Shown: positions 50,797 to 60,228 of the stretch, piece after piece
How the letters are laid out: each line of letters begins with the position of its first letter
Position numbering within the stretch: position 1 is the first letter of the stretch
Source of the DNA: Niabella aurantiaca DSM 17617
GTDB taxonomy: Bacteria > Bacteroidota > Bacteroidia > Chitinophagales > Chitinophagaceae
Direction of reading: 5' to 3'
Length of the DNA stretch: 64,000 nt
Assembly: GCF_000374125.1 (NCBI RefSeq)
Contig: NZ_KB893626.1
Span: 510,679-574,678, forward strand
Position numbers and translations under genes: made by a program
The notes under the pieces: model-generated
The model's input: only the letters and a program-made list of their open reading frames with translations
Databases searched by the model: none
Told to the model about the DNA's origin: nothing

Positions 50797-50838
50797 AATT
50801 CTCAATTCCCAATTCCCAAATCTCAAAAAACAATAAAT
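50797..50838. repeat. Heptanucleotide-phased tract inside the cassette
   Basis: Six 7-bp units in phase: AATTCTC (50797), AATTCCC (50804 and 50811), AAATCTC (50818) and two A-rich ones. It ends 4 nt before the next ATG and so forms the inter-gene spacer. Confidence 0.65.
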
Positions 50839-50841
50839 TTT

Positions 50842-53106
50842 ATGGAAGCAATAAAAAAATTATCCCTTGCGGTATATTATGAACAGCCGCCCGAAAAAGA
50901 GCTGTCTGTTTTTGGATTTCTGTTTTACTGCAACGGGCCGCTGCTGCAGGTGCAGCCTGTGCGGAACAGCCTGTTGGAATTTGATCTCTCAAAGGCGGCT
51001 GCACTCCGGACGGACAGAAATGGTTTGCGCGCCAGTGAGCTGCGCCTGTTCCTGGTTCCCGGTACAGATAAAGAACTGCGGCAACTAAAAACCATTGCGG
51101 ATCTTGAAAAACTGCAGCCTTATGAGGCGTTGCTGAACGGCATAGCAGAAGACGGGCAGGTTTCCATATTGCCGGTGCCTGCCGCCGTCAGCCGCTTCTG
51201 GCCCGTTTGCCAGTGCAGGGTCACCGGCAAGGTTTCCAAGTGGTTCCGGTTTGGAGATACCTGGGAAGATCGTCCGGTGTGCCGGGCCCGGGTACATATC
51301 TGTGAAATCGATCCGATCATTTACTGGATCCACCGGATACCGGATCCGGTTATTGCAAAGATACCGGAGCTGTTCCTCGACCCGGCCGAAGTAATCCGGC
51401 ATCCCATTCCCCTTCCGGACCCGCCTCCGTTTTTGCGAACAGCTCAAACAGCGGCTGCGCCGGACCCGCATATTTTTAAAACGCAATCGCCGGAGCAGCT
51501 GCAGTTACAGGCTGCTGAAAAGCTCCCGGATATCGGCGCGGATATAAAGCAAAAGCTCCTGTCCGGGAACCCGGACCTGATCCGGAATACCATTGCGGGT
51601 AATTATGAGTTGCTGCATCCGTGGTTTTGTTTGCGGCCCTGGTGGTGGCCCTGGCTCTACCGTTGTACGGAACGGAAAGTGGTGTACACGGATGCGGGCG
51701 GGCATTTTGATGCTGCTGTTTCTTATCGCTGCTTTGGCGACAAACCGGATGTATATATCTGGGTAGAATACCTGGTGAACGGGGTATGGACCACGGTGTA
51801 CAATCCGCCCAGGCCCTGTAATACGTACTGGAATTATGATTGCGGAACCGAACTGTCCATCCACATTACGGATCCGCGTGTTCCGGTGGATTGCTGCTGC
51901 AATTGTCCGCTCCCCGGCGACCTGGTGATGATCCGGAGCATCGGCGGTACCAGTGTTGCACACATCAACCAGCAAAGCGTTCTCCAGGCTCCTGGCGGGC
52001 AATCGGTTTCTTACAACCGCATTGGCCTTACGGATGCTGCGGCCATTGGCGACGGGTTCTTCAACACATCGGTGGGGGATTATAAACGCCCTTTTGGTGG
52101 CGCCTTCCATTTTTATATGGGCTTTGGACAGGGTTTGCCGCGCAATGATATTTACTATTACCGGTGGAGCTACCGGCAGGTAAATGCCGCGGATCTGACC
52201 CCGGTAAGCAGCACCACGGAGCAAATAGATACCCCGGAATACAAAAATTACGATTTTATTTTTATTGATGGGAACGGCGATCAGCAGATCGGGCACGACA
52301 AGGTGAAGCTGGGGCCGTTTACCATCGGCGGCGAAAACAACCTGTACATCATTCCCCCGGAGCGGCCCGGCCAGGCTCCGTTCAATGTCCCGCAAACGGA
52401 TCCTCAGTGGTATGAGCGCACACACCATACCCATAGCATCGGCATCGATTCTTCGCAATTGAAGAATGGCGCGGCTTTGGGCGGCGATGGCCTGTACGCA
52501 TTTAAGCTGGAATTGTTTGACCAGTCCGGAGCCCTGCTGACAAATATTCCGAAAACAACATTCAAGATTCCGGACTTTGATGATACGGATACCAGCGCAA
52601 ATGCGCCAGATGCATTATTGGCCGGTGCTACGGCAACGACAGCAGATGCCTTTAGGATGTTGGTTCGCGTGGATAACAGTGCCTGCAATTCAGCGATCTT
52701 TACCGTAAATGTAAACGGGGCGCCGGCTGCGTCGGATTGTTGTGGTTTTGTAAAATACAAACCGGAAGGTGTGGAGGCAGACCTGGAACTTTCGTTCCTG
52801 GCCACGCATCCGAATGATTTCGCCGTGTTTAGCTTTGGCGTGTCCAAAGGCACCTGCGGCGGGGTAGCCGGTGCCGGTGCCGCGGGAATGGTGATCGATG
52901 ATGCCTCCGGCTATGCGCTGGCGGGTGGTATCTACCGCAGGCATTTTACTCCCGTTCAGTTATTGGATAGCTGCTATGCCGGCGGAAATGGCAAAGCTGC
53001 TTTTGCGGAAACGCTTTCCGTGATTGCGATGGCGACGGACGGCACTTATCGCCAGAGCGGGAAAGACGCACCCTACAGGGTAGCTGCGTTTGCGCTGGAG
53101 CCCTGA
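50842..53106 (+). CDS. Uncharacterised 754-residue protein, Trp/Cys-rich centre
   Basis: The protein has no signal peptide or clear membrane helix. Residues about 1-170 are beta-rich (LSVFGFLFYCNGPLLQVQP). A Pro-rich linker follows (about 185-215). Residues about 258-360 hold a striking aromatic patch HPWFCLRPWWWPWLYRC, then TDAGGHFDAAVSY, GDKPDVYIWVEYLVNGVWTTV, CNTYWNYDCG and CCCNC (351-355). This part looks like a transthyretin-like beta sandwich. The C-terminal half has YYYRWSYRQVN and many Gly/Asp turns, ending with a Gly-rich domain with spaced Cys. I know of unnamed relatives with the WPWW and YYRWSYR motifs, but no function. Confidence 0.7.
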   Translation: MEAIKKLSLAVYYEQPPEKELSVFGFLFYCNGPLLQVQPVRNSLLEFDLSKAAALRTDRNGLRASELRLFLVPGTDKELRQLKTIADLEKLQPYEALLNGIAEDGQVSILPVPAAVSRFWPVCQCRVTGKVSKWFRFGDTWEDRPVCRARVHICEIDPIIYWIHRIPDPVIAKIPELFLDPAEVIRHPIPLPDPPPFLRTAQTAAAPDPHIFKTQSPEQLQLQAAEKLPDIGADIKQKLLSGNPDLIRNTIAGNYELLHPWFCLRPWWWPWLYRCTERKVVYTDAGGHFDAAVSYRCFGDKPDVYIWVEYLVNGVWTTVYNPPRPCNTYWNYDCGTELSIHITDPRVPVDCCCNCPLPGDLVMIRSIGGTSVAHINQQSVLQAPGGQSVSYNRIGLTDAAAIGDGFFNTSVGDYKRPFGGAFHFYMGFGQGLPRNDIYYYRWSYRQVNAADLTPVSSTTEQIDTPEYKNYDFIFIDGNGDQQIGHDKVKLGPFTIGGENNLYIIPPERPGQAPFNVPQTDPQWYERTHHTHSIGIDSSQLKNGAALGGDGLYAFKLELFDQSGALLTNIPKTTFKIPDFDDTDTSANAPDALLAGATATTADAFRMLVRVDNSACNSAIFTVNVNGAPAASDCCGFVKYKPEGVEADLELSFLATHPNDFAVFSFGVSKGTCGGVAGAGAAGMVIDDASGYALAGGIYRRHFTPVQLLDSCYAGGNGKAAFAETLSVIAMATDGTYRQSGKDAPYRVAAFALEP

Positions 53107-53170
53107 AAAGTGCATCGGTAAGAACCTCCCGGTCTGCACCGGATAAGGATGCATACAGATCATTAGCAGG

Positions 53171-53488
53171 ATGCCGGAAAACCCGAAGAACATGCTTTAT
53201 TTTTTGCTTTCTGTTTTAGCTGCGTGGAGGATCACACATCTGGTTGTAAAAGAAGACGGGCCGTTTGATGTGGTGTTCCTCCTTCGGAAAAAGGCCGGCA
53301 ACGGCTTTTGGGGAAAGCTGATGGATTGTTTTTATTGCGCGGGCATTTGGGTAGCGCTTCCTTTTGGCTGCTGGCTGGGCTCTGTTTGGTGGGAACGGTT
53401 GCTGTACTGGTTCGCAGTTTCGGGAGCGGCCTGCCTTTTAGAACGGGCAACGGACAAGCAGGACGCTCCCTTTTATAAAGAAGATTAA
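53171..53488 (+). CDS. DUF1360 membrane protein
   Basis: The 105-residue protein has two or three hydrophobic helices (about 8-22, 55-73, 76-92) and the DUF1360 pattern: LAAWRITHLVVKEDGPFDV, then a LMDCFYCAGIWVALP motif with C-x2-C. DUF1360 proteins are small membrane proteins, some of them in spore-forming bacteria, with no known biochemistry. Third gene of the cassette, 64 nt after the 754-residue gene and 11 nt before the 78-residue one. Confidence 0.82.
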   Translation: MPENPKNMLYFLLSVLAAWRITHLVVKEDGPFDVVFLLRKKAGNGFWGKLMDCFYCAGIWVALPFGCWLGSVWWERLLYWFAVSGAACLLERATDKQDAPFYKED

Positions 53489-53499
53489 AACCGACCTAT

Positions 53500-53736
53500 A
53501 TGTGTAATTGTGGTGACAAGAGGGGCCGGCTGGCGTTCAGCAACGGCCGGCCGGCGGTGCCGGGAACAGGGATGTGGAGCGATGTATGGTTTGAATATAC
53601 CGGACGATCGGCCATAACCGTAAAAGGATTCATCACCGGGCGCATATACCGGTTTGCAGTGCGGGGCGCCGTGTTGCTGGTGGATTACCGGGATGCGGCG
53701 AAAATGCTTTTGGTCCCCTCTTTAAAACGGAAATAG
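53500..53736 (+). CDS. Small MCNCG protein, last gene of the cassette
   Basis: The 78-residue protein starts MCNCGDKRG and holds a beta-rich core WFEYTGRSAITVKGFITGR, YRFAVRGAVLLVDYRDAAKML, then VPSLKRK. The core pattern F-Y-T-G..TG..YRF..G..VDYRDA resembles small unnamed proteins I recall from phage-like and Bacteroidota loci. It is too short for a catalytic role and may be a structural or binding module. The terminator lies 36 bp downstream. Confidence 0.65.
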   Translation: MCNCGDKRGRLAFSNGRPAVPGTGMWSDVWFEYTGRSAITVKGFITGRIYRFAVRGAVLLVDYRDAAKMLLVPSLKRK

Positions 53737-53772
53737 CAAAAGAAAATGGCCGGTTCCGCCGGCATCTGCCGG

Positions 53773-53796
53773 AAGCGCCCCCGAAAGGGCGCTTTT
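53773..53796 (+). terminator. Terminator of the four-gene cassette
   Basis: AAGCGCCC (53773-53780) and GGGCGCTT (53787-53794) form a perfect 8-bp stem with a 6-nt loop, followed by TTGTAATATA. Confidence 0.75.
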
Positions 53797-53967
53797 GTAA
53801 TATATCCCGCTGAAATAACGAAATACCGGCAATGAAATTCTTCCGGGATAATTCATGGCCGGAAAGATGTTTCTGTTAATTTTATGGCCGGAATGCCAAT
53901 GAGCGGGATGCGGTTCGCGTACGCGCATTGCCGGTTAAAATGACCGAATCAATTTAATAAAAGGGGC

Positions 53968-54243
53968 ATGGTGCCGGACTATCTTTTTTTATCAGGAGAC
54001 CAGATGTCTTCGACCATAGGCTGGGTGGGCAGTATTGCTTACCTGCTGGCTTACCTGCTCTTAAGTCTGAACAAACTTAAGGCAGAAAGACCTCTGTATC
54101 ATTTGCTGAACATGATCGGGGCACTGGGGCTGATCCTTCATGCACTAGACTTAAAGGACTACCCCAACCTGGTGGTAAACCTGGCCTGGGGGATTATTGC
54201 TGTTACCGCAGCGGTATTTATTATCAGGAAGCCGTCGAAGTAG
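53968..54243 (+). CDS. CBU_0592-like small membrane protein
   Basis: The protein has 91 residues from ATG 53968, or 79 from ATG 54004, which has AGGAGA 7 nt before it and matches the usual family start (SSTIGWVGSIAYLLAYLLLS). It has three membrane helices and the LYHLLNMIGALGLILHAL motif. Function unknown. It overlaps the TetR gene end by 20 bp in convergent orientation. Confidence 0.75.
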   Translation: MVPDYLFLSGDQMSSTIGWVGSIAYLLAYLLLSLNKLKAERPLYHLLNMIGALGLILHALDLKDYPNLVVNLAWGIIAVTAAVFIIRKPSK

Positions 54244-54835
54244 AAAAGTTCAGCAGCCCGAGGGCCCGTTTTTTATATATGGTCAGTTTTTTTTCGTACT
54301 CTTTTTTATCGCTCACAAGGCTTAGGTAATAATAGGCCCCGTCTACCAGGATGAAGACCAGGTCGGCAACGGCGGCGGTATTGCTTACCTGCAGGTACCC
54401 GCTTTTATTGCAGTCGATGATCAGGGCCTCGAGGTTTGCACGCAGGCTGTCCAGCAACAGCTTGTATTTTTTCTTTATCGTCTTATCCCGGAAGTTGAGT
54501 GAATAGCAGCTATAGGAAACACTGTCATCAAAAAGCGTGTTCCATTTATGTGAAAAAATATTGTCAATAACGGCCAGCAATTTCTTTTTGGGGTTGGTTT
54601 GCCGTTCGTCCGGAACCTCGAAGATGAGCAGGTAACGGTCCAGGATATATTCCACAAGGCCATATACCAGGTGCTCCTTGGTTTTAAAATAGTGGATCAC
54701 CAGGCTGGGGTTGATCTTTAGGAGATCCGCCGTTTTTGCGATCGAAGCATTTTCCAGGCCCTCTTTTTTGGCAAGTTTATAGAAAGCTTTAATGATCTGC
54801 TTCTGCCGGGTTTCTTTAAGACTTTTACGCCCCAT
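54224..54835 (-). CDS. TetR-family transcriptional regulator
   Basis: The 203-residue protein has an N-terminal helix-turn-helix (KQIIKAFYKLAKKEGLENASIAKTADLLKINPSLVIHYFKTKEHLVYGL) and an all-helical ligand domain. It is divergent from the SusC gene with a 317-bp gap, so it may control that locus. Ligand unknown. Confidence 0.9.
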   Translation of the reverse strand: MGRKSLKETRQKQIIKAFYKLAKKEGLENASIAKTADLLKINPSLVIHYFKTKEHLVYGLVEYILDRYLLIFEVPDERQTNPKKKLLAVIDNIFSHKWNTLFDDSVSYSCYSLNFRDKTIKKKYKLLLDSLRANLEALIIDCNKSGYLQVSNTAAVADLVFILVDGAYYYLSLVSDKKEYEKKLTIYKKRALGLLNFSTSTAS

Positions 54836-55152
54836 ATGTGTATTGCTTTTTTGATTTTCCGTTTAAGATAGGAAAAATTTCCCGGTTTCCAAACAGTGAA
54901 GAAGGAAACTGCGGGGGTCAGGGTGTGCAACCGGTCCCCGTGATACCTGAATAAAAATAAATTAATTAAATGTTCATTCAAAATATTTTTTTAAAAAAGA
55001 TCCTTATATATATTTGTACCCGCGATGAGCCTGACTTTAAGAGGAGGAATCACTTTTGTTTGCTATTTTCTTTTTGAAATAAAAACGTAACATTAAGGTA
55101 ATAATTTCTACACCGGTATCTAAATACTTTTGCCACTTAAAAACAAATTGCA
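54836..55152. other. 317-bp regulatory gap between tetR and susC
   Basis: It holds a -7-type TATATTTG at 55009-55016, the susC element at 55125-55132, and an AT-rich block with AATGTTCATTCAA (54969-54981), a possible TetR half-site. No gene is seen. Confidence 0.4.
55125..55132 (+). promoter_or_regulatory. -7 element of the susC operon
   Basis: TACTTTTG fits TAnnTTTG and ends 20 nt before the susC ATG. Confidence 0.45.
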
Positions 55153-58100
55153 ATGATCAGACCCATTCTTCTTGTACTGCTGCTTTTTTTTATTTCCATT
55201 TCCCCTGTGCTGGCCCAGGTAAAGAAAATAACCGGTACGGTTACGGACGAAACCGGTGCCCCGGTGGTGAATGCAACACTTTCGGTAAGCGGTGCGGGCA
55301 CTACAGTGCTGGCCGATACTGCAGGGCGGTTTACATTACTGGCCAGGGAAAAAGACCGGATTATGGCTTCTTCTGTAGGCTATGAAGCCGGGGAGGCTAC
55401 CGTAGGACCTTCGGAAACGCTGACCATTGTTCTTAAAAAAACGGAACAGGGTATGGAGGAGGTCGTAGTGGTCGGATACGGTACCCAGAAGAGGATCAAT
55501 GTGTCCGGTGCTGTTGACCAGATCGCCGGGAAGAAGATAGCTGAGCGGCCGGTTGCCAATATCCTGCAAGGCCTTCAGGGCCTGAGCGCGGGCTTAAACA
55601 TATCCTACGCGGGGGGAGCCCCGGGAACGATGCCCAACATCAATATACGGGGCATGGGATCTATTAATGGCGGTTCTCCTCTGATATTGATCGACGGTGT
55701 GGCGGCCCAGAATGATGATCTGCTACGTCTGAACCCCGCTGATGTGGAATCCATTACCACGCTGCGCGACGGGGGCTCTGCCGCGATCTATGGGGCACGG
55801 GCCGCTTTTGGAGTGCTGATGATCACTACACGGAAAGGAAAACTGGGCGGGCGGCAAACGATTTCCTATAATAATTATTTTGCCCTGTCCCGGCGCACCG
55901 TAATGCCAGACCCTGTTACGGATCCGTTCATCTACAAAAAATTGCGCAAGGTAGCGATCGACAATTCGCCCTGGAATACCCCCAACTACGGTACGTTCCT
56001 GCCCTGGGAGCAGACCTGGGCAAAGCAGCGGTCTGAAGATCCTTCATCAGCACCCGAGGCAATGCCCAATCCGGATAAACCCACAGAATGGGCTTATATG
56101 GGGAACTATAATTTTAATGACTACTTTTTCAGCAACAGCAATTTTTCGCAATATCATACGCTGTCTTTCAGCGGATCCTCCGCTGGTAAAAACCCCATTA
56201 CTTACCTCCTGTCTGCGGATTATACAAAGGAGAACGGGCTGATAAAGATCACCAAGAATGACTGGAACCGCTATGGTCTTCGGGCAAACCTGGGCATCAA
56301 TCCTTTGTCGTGGCTGAAAGTGGAGGACAACATTACGACCTACCAGCTGGTGAAGGATATGCCGGCCTATAACGTTACGGACGTGTACTACACACAGCCG
56401 GTGAATGTGCCTAAAAACCCGGACGGTACCTGGGGCAATAACAGCGCAGGGATCCTTGCCGGCGGCCTGGTTGACGGCGGACGGAACCTGGAAACACGCT
56501 TTGGGTTTACCAATATCCTCCGGGGGATTGCAACCTTCCTGGACGGTGACCTGGTATTTACGGGAACATTGAGCCATAAACGGGAGTTGTGGAAGAGCGA
56601 TGCTTCCAGTTTGCCCTTTGAAGTAGGCTACGGGCCGGACGATGTGCGTACCGTGAATAACCCCGGAGCGGTTTCTGTTGTGAACGGAACGGTAAAGCAG
56701 GATATCTATGATCTCTTTGGGAATTATAGCAAAAACTTCGGGGATCATGAGTTTAAGTTCACCGTGGGCTACAACCAGGAATATTACCAGTGGGATCCGC
56801 TGAATGTAAGCCGGAACCAGTTGATCTCACCCGGTCTTCCTTTTATTCACCTGACGGTAGGCACGGAGCCATCCATTGCGCAAACGGGCTTCGGCTCCAG
56901 ATATTATGACTATGCGGTCCAGAGCTATTTTGGCCGCCTGAACTACTCTTTTAAAAACCGGTACATCATTGATCTGATTGCGCGTAACGACGGGTCATCA
57001 CGGTTTCCGCCCGAAGACCGGTGGGCTTTTACACCGGGTATCTCCGGCGCATGGGTGGTTAGTAAAGAACGGTTCTGGGAAGGGATCGGTCCTGTATTTT
57101 CCACTTTCAAACTAAGGGCCTCCTATGCAAAACAGGGCAATCAGTCCGTAGATTATTACGGATATATCCAGAACCTGCCGTTGAGCACTTCCGGTTACCT
57201 GGTAGATGGCGTTCGTCCGCCGGTTACTGGGGCCCCCCTGTTAAAAGTGGATCCTACAAATTATACCTGGGAAAGGGTGGCCACAACCAACGTTGGTACC
57301 GACATGGGATTCTTTAATGATCGTGTAAATATCGCGTTCGACTATTACAGCAGGCAAACAAAGGGAATGCTTGGCCCGGCCAGGGTATTGCCCGGGGTAT
57401 TGGGTACTGCGGCTCCTCAGCAGAACGCAGCAGACATGGTTACAAGAGGATGGGAATTTACCATGGGTTACAACACGTTGTTTGACGTAGCCGGTAAACC
57501 TTTTGCACTGAATACAAAGGTGCAGGTATGGGACAGCAAGAGCACCATTACCCGGTACGACAATCCGCTGGGTTTGTTCCGGGCAGGATGGCGGCAGGGG
57601 CAAACTGTTGGCGAACTGTGGGGATTGGAAAGCGATGGGTTCTTTACCAGCGAGGAAGATATTGCAAGCATTGACCATTCGGCCGTCATACCCTGGGGAG
57701 AACTGGATATTGTGCCGGGGTGGCCAAAATATAAAGACCTGGACGGGAATAAGAAAATTCAGCTGGGGCTGAGCGACAAGGACCCGAAAGATCTGCGGAT
57801 CATCGGCAATACACAACCCAGGCTGCGTTATTCGCTGAATGTGGATATGGCCTGGAATAATATCGACCTGTCGGTATTTCTTCAGGGAGTCGGAAAAATG
57901 GATTATTATCCGCACCACTATCTCTTTTGGGGGCTTTACCAGCAGCCTTATGCCAATGTGTATCCCTGGCTGCTTGATTTTTACCGACCCTCGGCGGCAA
58001 CAGATGCAGAGCGCGCCACTTACCCGCAGGCTTACATCGATGCAGGCCTGGCGGATGCAAATCCGAATGCTTATTACCCGGTGCTGCAATCCTGGCTGGC

Positions 58101-58398
58101 CGATAATAATTACCAGGATGGTAATGGCAACCCTGCGGGGCTGGATATACCACAGTCCCGATACCTGCTCAGCGCCGCCTATCTGCGGATAAAGAATATC
58201 ACCGCCGGTTATACCTTCCCGGCACGCCTTACCGAACGGGTCCGGATCAGCCGGCTGCGGTTGTTCTTTACCGGTGAGAATATTTTCGAGTTCTCTAAAA
58301 TAAAAAAATATGTGGACCCGGAATCCATCGTCGACGGTTATGGATGGGCTTACCCCTATCAGCGTAAATATTCGGTAGGCATAAACCTTACTTTCTAA
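55153..58398 (+). CDS. SusC/RagA-family TonB-linked outer-membrane transporter
   Basis: The 1081-residue protein has a signal peptide (ending VLAQ), a CarboxypepD_reg-like domain (about 23-95, with KITGTVTDETGAPVVNATLSV), the Ton box VVVVGYGTQKR (about 104-114), a plug and a 22-strand barrel that ends YSVGINLTF. It pairs with SusD and takes up bulky nutrients with TonB energy. No sigma/anti-sigma pair or glycoside hydrolase is adjacent. A phosphodiesterase follows, so the ligand may be a phosphorylated compound. Confidence 0.95.
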   Translation: MIRPILLVLLLFFISISPVLAQVKKITGTVTDETGAPVVNATLSVSGAGTTVLADTAGRFTLLAREKDRIMASSVGYEAGEATVGPSETLTIVLKKTEQGMEEVVVVGYGTQKRINVSGAVDQIAGKKIAERPVANILQGLQGLSAGLNISYAGGAPGTMPNINIRGMGSINGGSPLILIDGVAAQNDDLLRLNPADVESITTLRDGGSAAIYGARAAFGVLMITTRKGKLGGRQTISYNNYFALSRRTVMPDPVTDPFIYKKLRKVAIDNSPWNTPNYGTFLPWEQTWAKQRSEDPSSAPEAMPNPDKPTEWAYMGNYNFNDYFFSNSNFSQYHTLSFSGSSAGKNPITYLLSADYTKENGLIKITKNDWNRYGLRANLGINPLSWLKVEDNITTYQLVKDMPAYNVTDVYYTQPVNVPKNPDGTWGNNSAGILAGGLVDGGRNLETRFGFTNILRGIATFLDGDLVFTGTLSHKRELWKSDASSLPFEVGYGPDDVRTVNNPGAVSVVNGTVKQDIYDLFGNYSKNFGDHEFKFTVGYNQEYYQWDPLNVSRNQLISPGLPFIHLTVGTEPSIAQTGFGSRYYDYAVQSYFGRLNYSFKNRYIIDLIARNDGSSRFPPEDRWAFTPGISGAWVVSKERFWEGIGPVFSTFKLRASYAKQGNQSVDYYGYIQNLPLSTSGYLVDGVRPPVTGAPLLKVDPTNYTWERVATTNVGTDMGFFNDRVNIAFDYYSRQTKGMLGPARVLPGVLGTAAPQQNAADMVTRGWEFTMGYNTLFDVAGKPFALNTKVQVWDSKSTITRYDNPLGLFRAGWRQGQTVGELWGLESDGFFTSEEDIASIDHSAVIPWGELDIVPGWPKYKDLDGNKKIQLGLSDKDPKDLRIIGNTQPRLRYSLNVDMAWNNIDLSVFLQGVGKMDYYPHHYLFWGLYQQPYANVYPWLLDFYRPSAATDAERATYPQAYIDAGLADANPNAYYPVLQSWLADNNYQDGNGNPAGLDIPQSRYLLSAAYLRIKNITAGYTFPARLTERVRISRLRLFFTGENIFEFSKIKKYVDPESIVDGYGWAYPYQRKYSVGINLTF

Positions 58399-58421
58399 TC
58401 TTCACCTGAAAAAGAGAAAAT

Positions 58422-60218
58422 ATGAAAAAATATTGCTGCATACTTTGTTTAGGCGTTCTGTTTCTTTCCTGCAAGAAGGGATTTTTAGACCGCTATCCGC
58501 ACACGGAGATCTCTCCGCAACTTTACTTCAATTCGGAGAGCGACCTGGCATTGTACGTTAACGGACTGCTGGACCAGCCGGGAACGGGTCTTTATGCCAG
58601 CGGATCGGAACAGGCTACGGATGACTATGCTACTACGGGCAATGTAACGATGAAGAATATCTTATCGGGCAATATCAGCGCTCAAAATGCTCCCAATGGC
58701 TGGTCGTGGGGCCGGCTGCGTACCATCAATTATTTTTTGCAGAATTATTCGAAGGCGCAGGTTGCGGAGGATGTGAAGAATCATTATGCCGGCCTGGCAA
58801 GATATTACCGGGCCCGGTTCTATTTAAGCAAGGTAAAAAACTATTCGGATGTACCCTGGTATGGTGAAACACTGAACCCGACCGACTCGGTCCTCCTTTA
58901 TAAGGCCAGCGATCCCAGGACCCTGATCGTGGACAGCATTCTGGCCGACATGGACTTTGCAATAGCAAATGTAAAGGAGAAAGCGCCGGGAGGCACGCCC
59001 GGGTTGTGGGCTGTAAAGGCCATGTATGCCCGCATGGCGCTGTTTGAAGGCACTTATCGGAAATATCATCCCGAGCTCAGCCTGCAAAATACCGCCGGCA
59101 AATTTCTTGAAATAGCCCGCACACAGGCGGGTGATGTTATGGCCTCAAAAAAGTTTGCGCTCAGCGCGGCTTATGCCGACCTGTTTAACAGCCAGGACCT
59201 GAGTGGCAACAAGGAAGTATTGCTGAATACGGTTTATGATGTCAATAAAGGTGTTTCGGGAAGTAACAATATCGGCATTGGCGGTAACTATGAGCAATCT
59301 CCCTCCCGCGACCTGGTGCAGACCTACCTGATGAAGGATGGGTCCCGGCTTACCGATCATGCCGGTTATCAGGCCCTGCAATTTGTGGAGGAGTTTAAGG
59401 ATCGCGATCCGCGCATTTATGCAACATTCATGACACCCGGGTTTATAAAGCTGCCGGATACAAAACCGTATATACAGGAGCTGAGCGCCAGTTTTACCGG
59501 GTATCACCAGCTGAAAGGATACATTAACAGTACAGACAATATTATTGTTGGAAGTGTGGATGTTCCGGCAATACGTTATGCGGAAGTGCTATTGATATAT
59601 GCGGAGGCGGCGGCAGAGCTGGGCACCATTACCCAGGATGACCTGGATAACAGTATCGGTTTGCTGCGGAAACGGGCCTGGAACTCAGATACGGCGCCGT
59701 TGCTGAGCATGGCGGCTGCAAATGCAAACCCGGATCCGGTACTGATGACAAAATATCCCGATGTTTCGGGAGCCAATAAGGGCCTGATCCTGGAGATCCG
59801 GCGGGAGAAAAGGGTAGAGTTTGCATTGGAAGGCCAGCGGTATGATGATTTGCTGCGCTGGCATGCCGGCAGGGAGTTTGCCCGTTATGCAGAAGGGCTT
59901 TATTTTCCAGGACTGGGGCAGTATGACCTTACCGGGGATGATATCCCCGATATTATCCTGATCAGTAAGTCGGCCACGATCCCGGCTGAGGATGCCAAGA
60001 TTAAAAATACACTCGGTGTGAATCTGGTGTATTACAAAGTTGGCGGATATAAAGAGGGGGGTGCCACGATCTACCTGAAAAATGGTGAAAGCGGAGGTCC
60101 GGTTGTTACCGGTGTTACGCCGAGAACATTTATTGAACCAAAATATTATTACCTGCCCATCCCGGTTTTGGAGACCAACCAAAATCCCCGGCTGAAACAA
60201 CCGTTTGGATGGGAATAA
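58422..60218 (+). CDS. SusD/RagB-family nutrient-binding lipoprotein
   Basis: The 598-residue lipoprotein has signal MKKYCCILCLGVLFLSC, the FLDRYPHTEISPQLYF start, TPR-like helices (about 60-330) and the typical ending with VLLIYAEAAAELG and ILEIRREKRVEFALEGQRYDDLLRW. It forms the lid of the SusC barrel. It starts 23 nt after susC. Confidence 0.95.
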   Translation: MKKYCCILCLGVLFLSCKKGFLDRYPHTEISPQLYFNSESDLALYVNGLLDQPGTGLYASGSEQATDDYATTGNVTMKNILSGNISAQNAPNGWSWGRLRTINYFLQNYSKAQVAEDVKNHYAGLARYYRARFYLSKVKNYSDVPWYGETLNPTDSVLLYKASDPRTLIVDSILADMDFAIANVKEKAPGGTPGLWAVKAMYARMALFEGTYRKYHPELSLQNTAGKFLEIARTQAGDVMASKKFALSAAYADLFNSQDLSGNKEVLLNTVYDVNKGVSGSNNIGIGGNYEQSPSRDLVQTYLMKDGSRLTDHAGYQALQFVEEFKDRDPRIYATFMTPGFIKLPDTKPYIQELSASFTGYHQLKGYINSTDNIIVGSVDVPAIRYAEVLLIYAEAAAELGTITQDDLDNSIGLLRKRAWNSDTAPLLSMAAANANPDPVLMTKYPDVSGANKGLILEIRREKRVEFALEGQRYDDLLRWHAGREFARYAEGLYFPGLGQYDLTGDDIPDIILISKSATIPAEDAKIKNTLGVNLVYYKVGGYKEGGATIYLKNGESGGPVVTGVTPRTFIEPKYYYLPIPVLETNQNPRLKQPFGWE

Positions 60219-60228
60219 AGACCATAGT

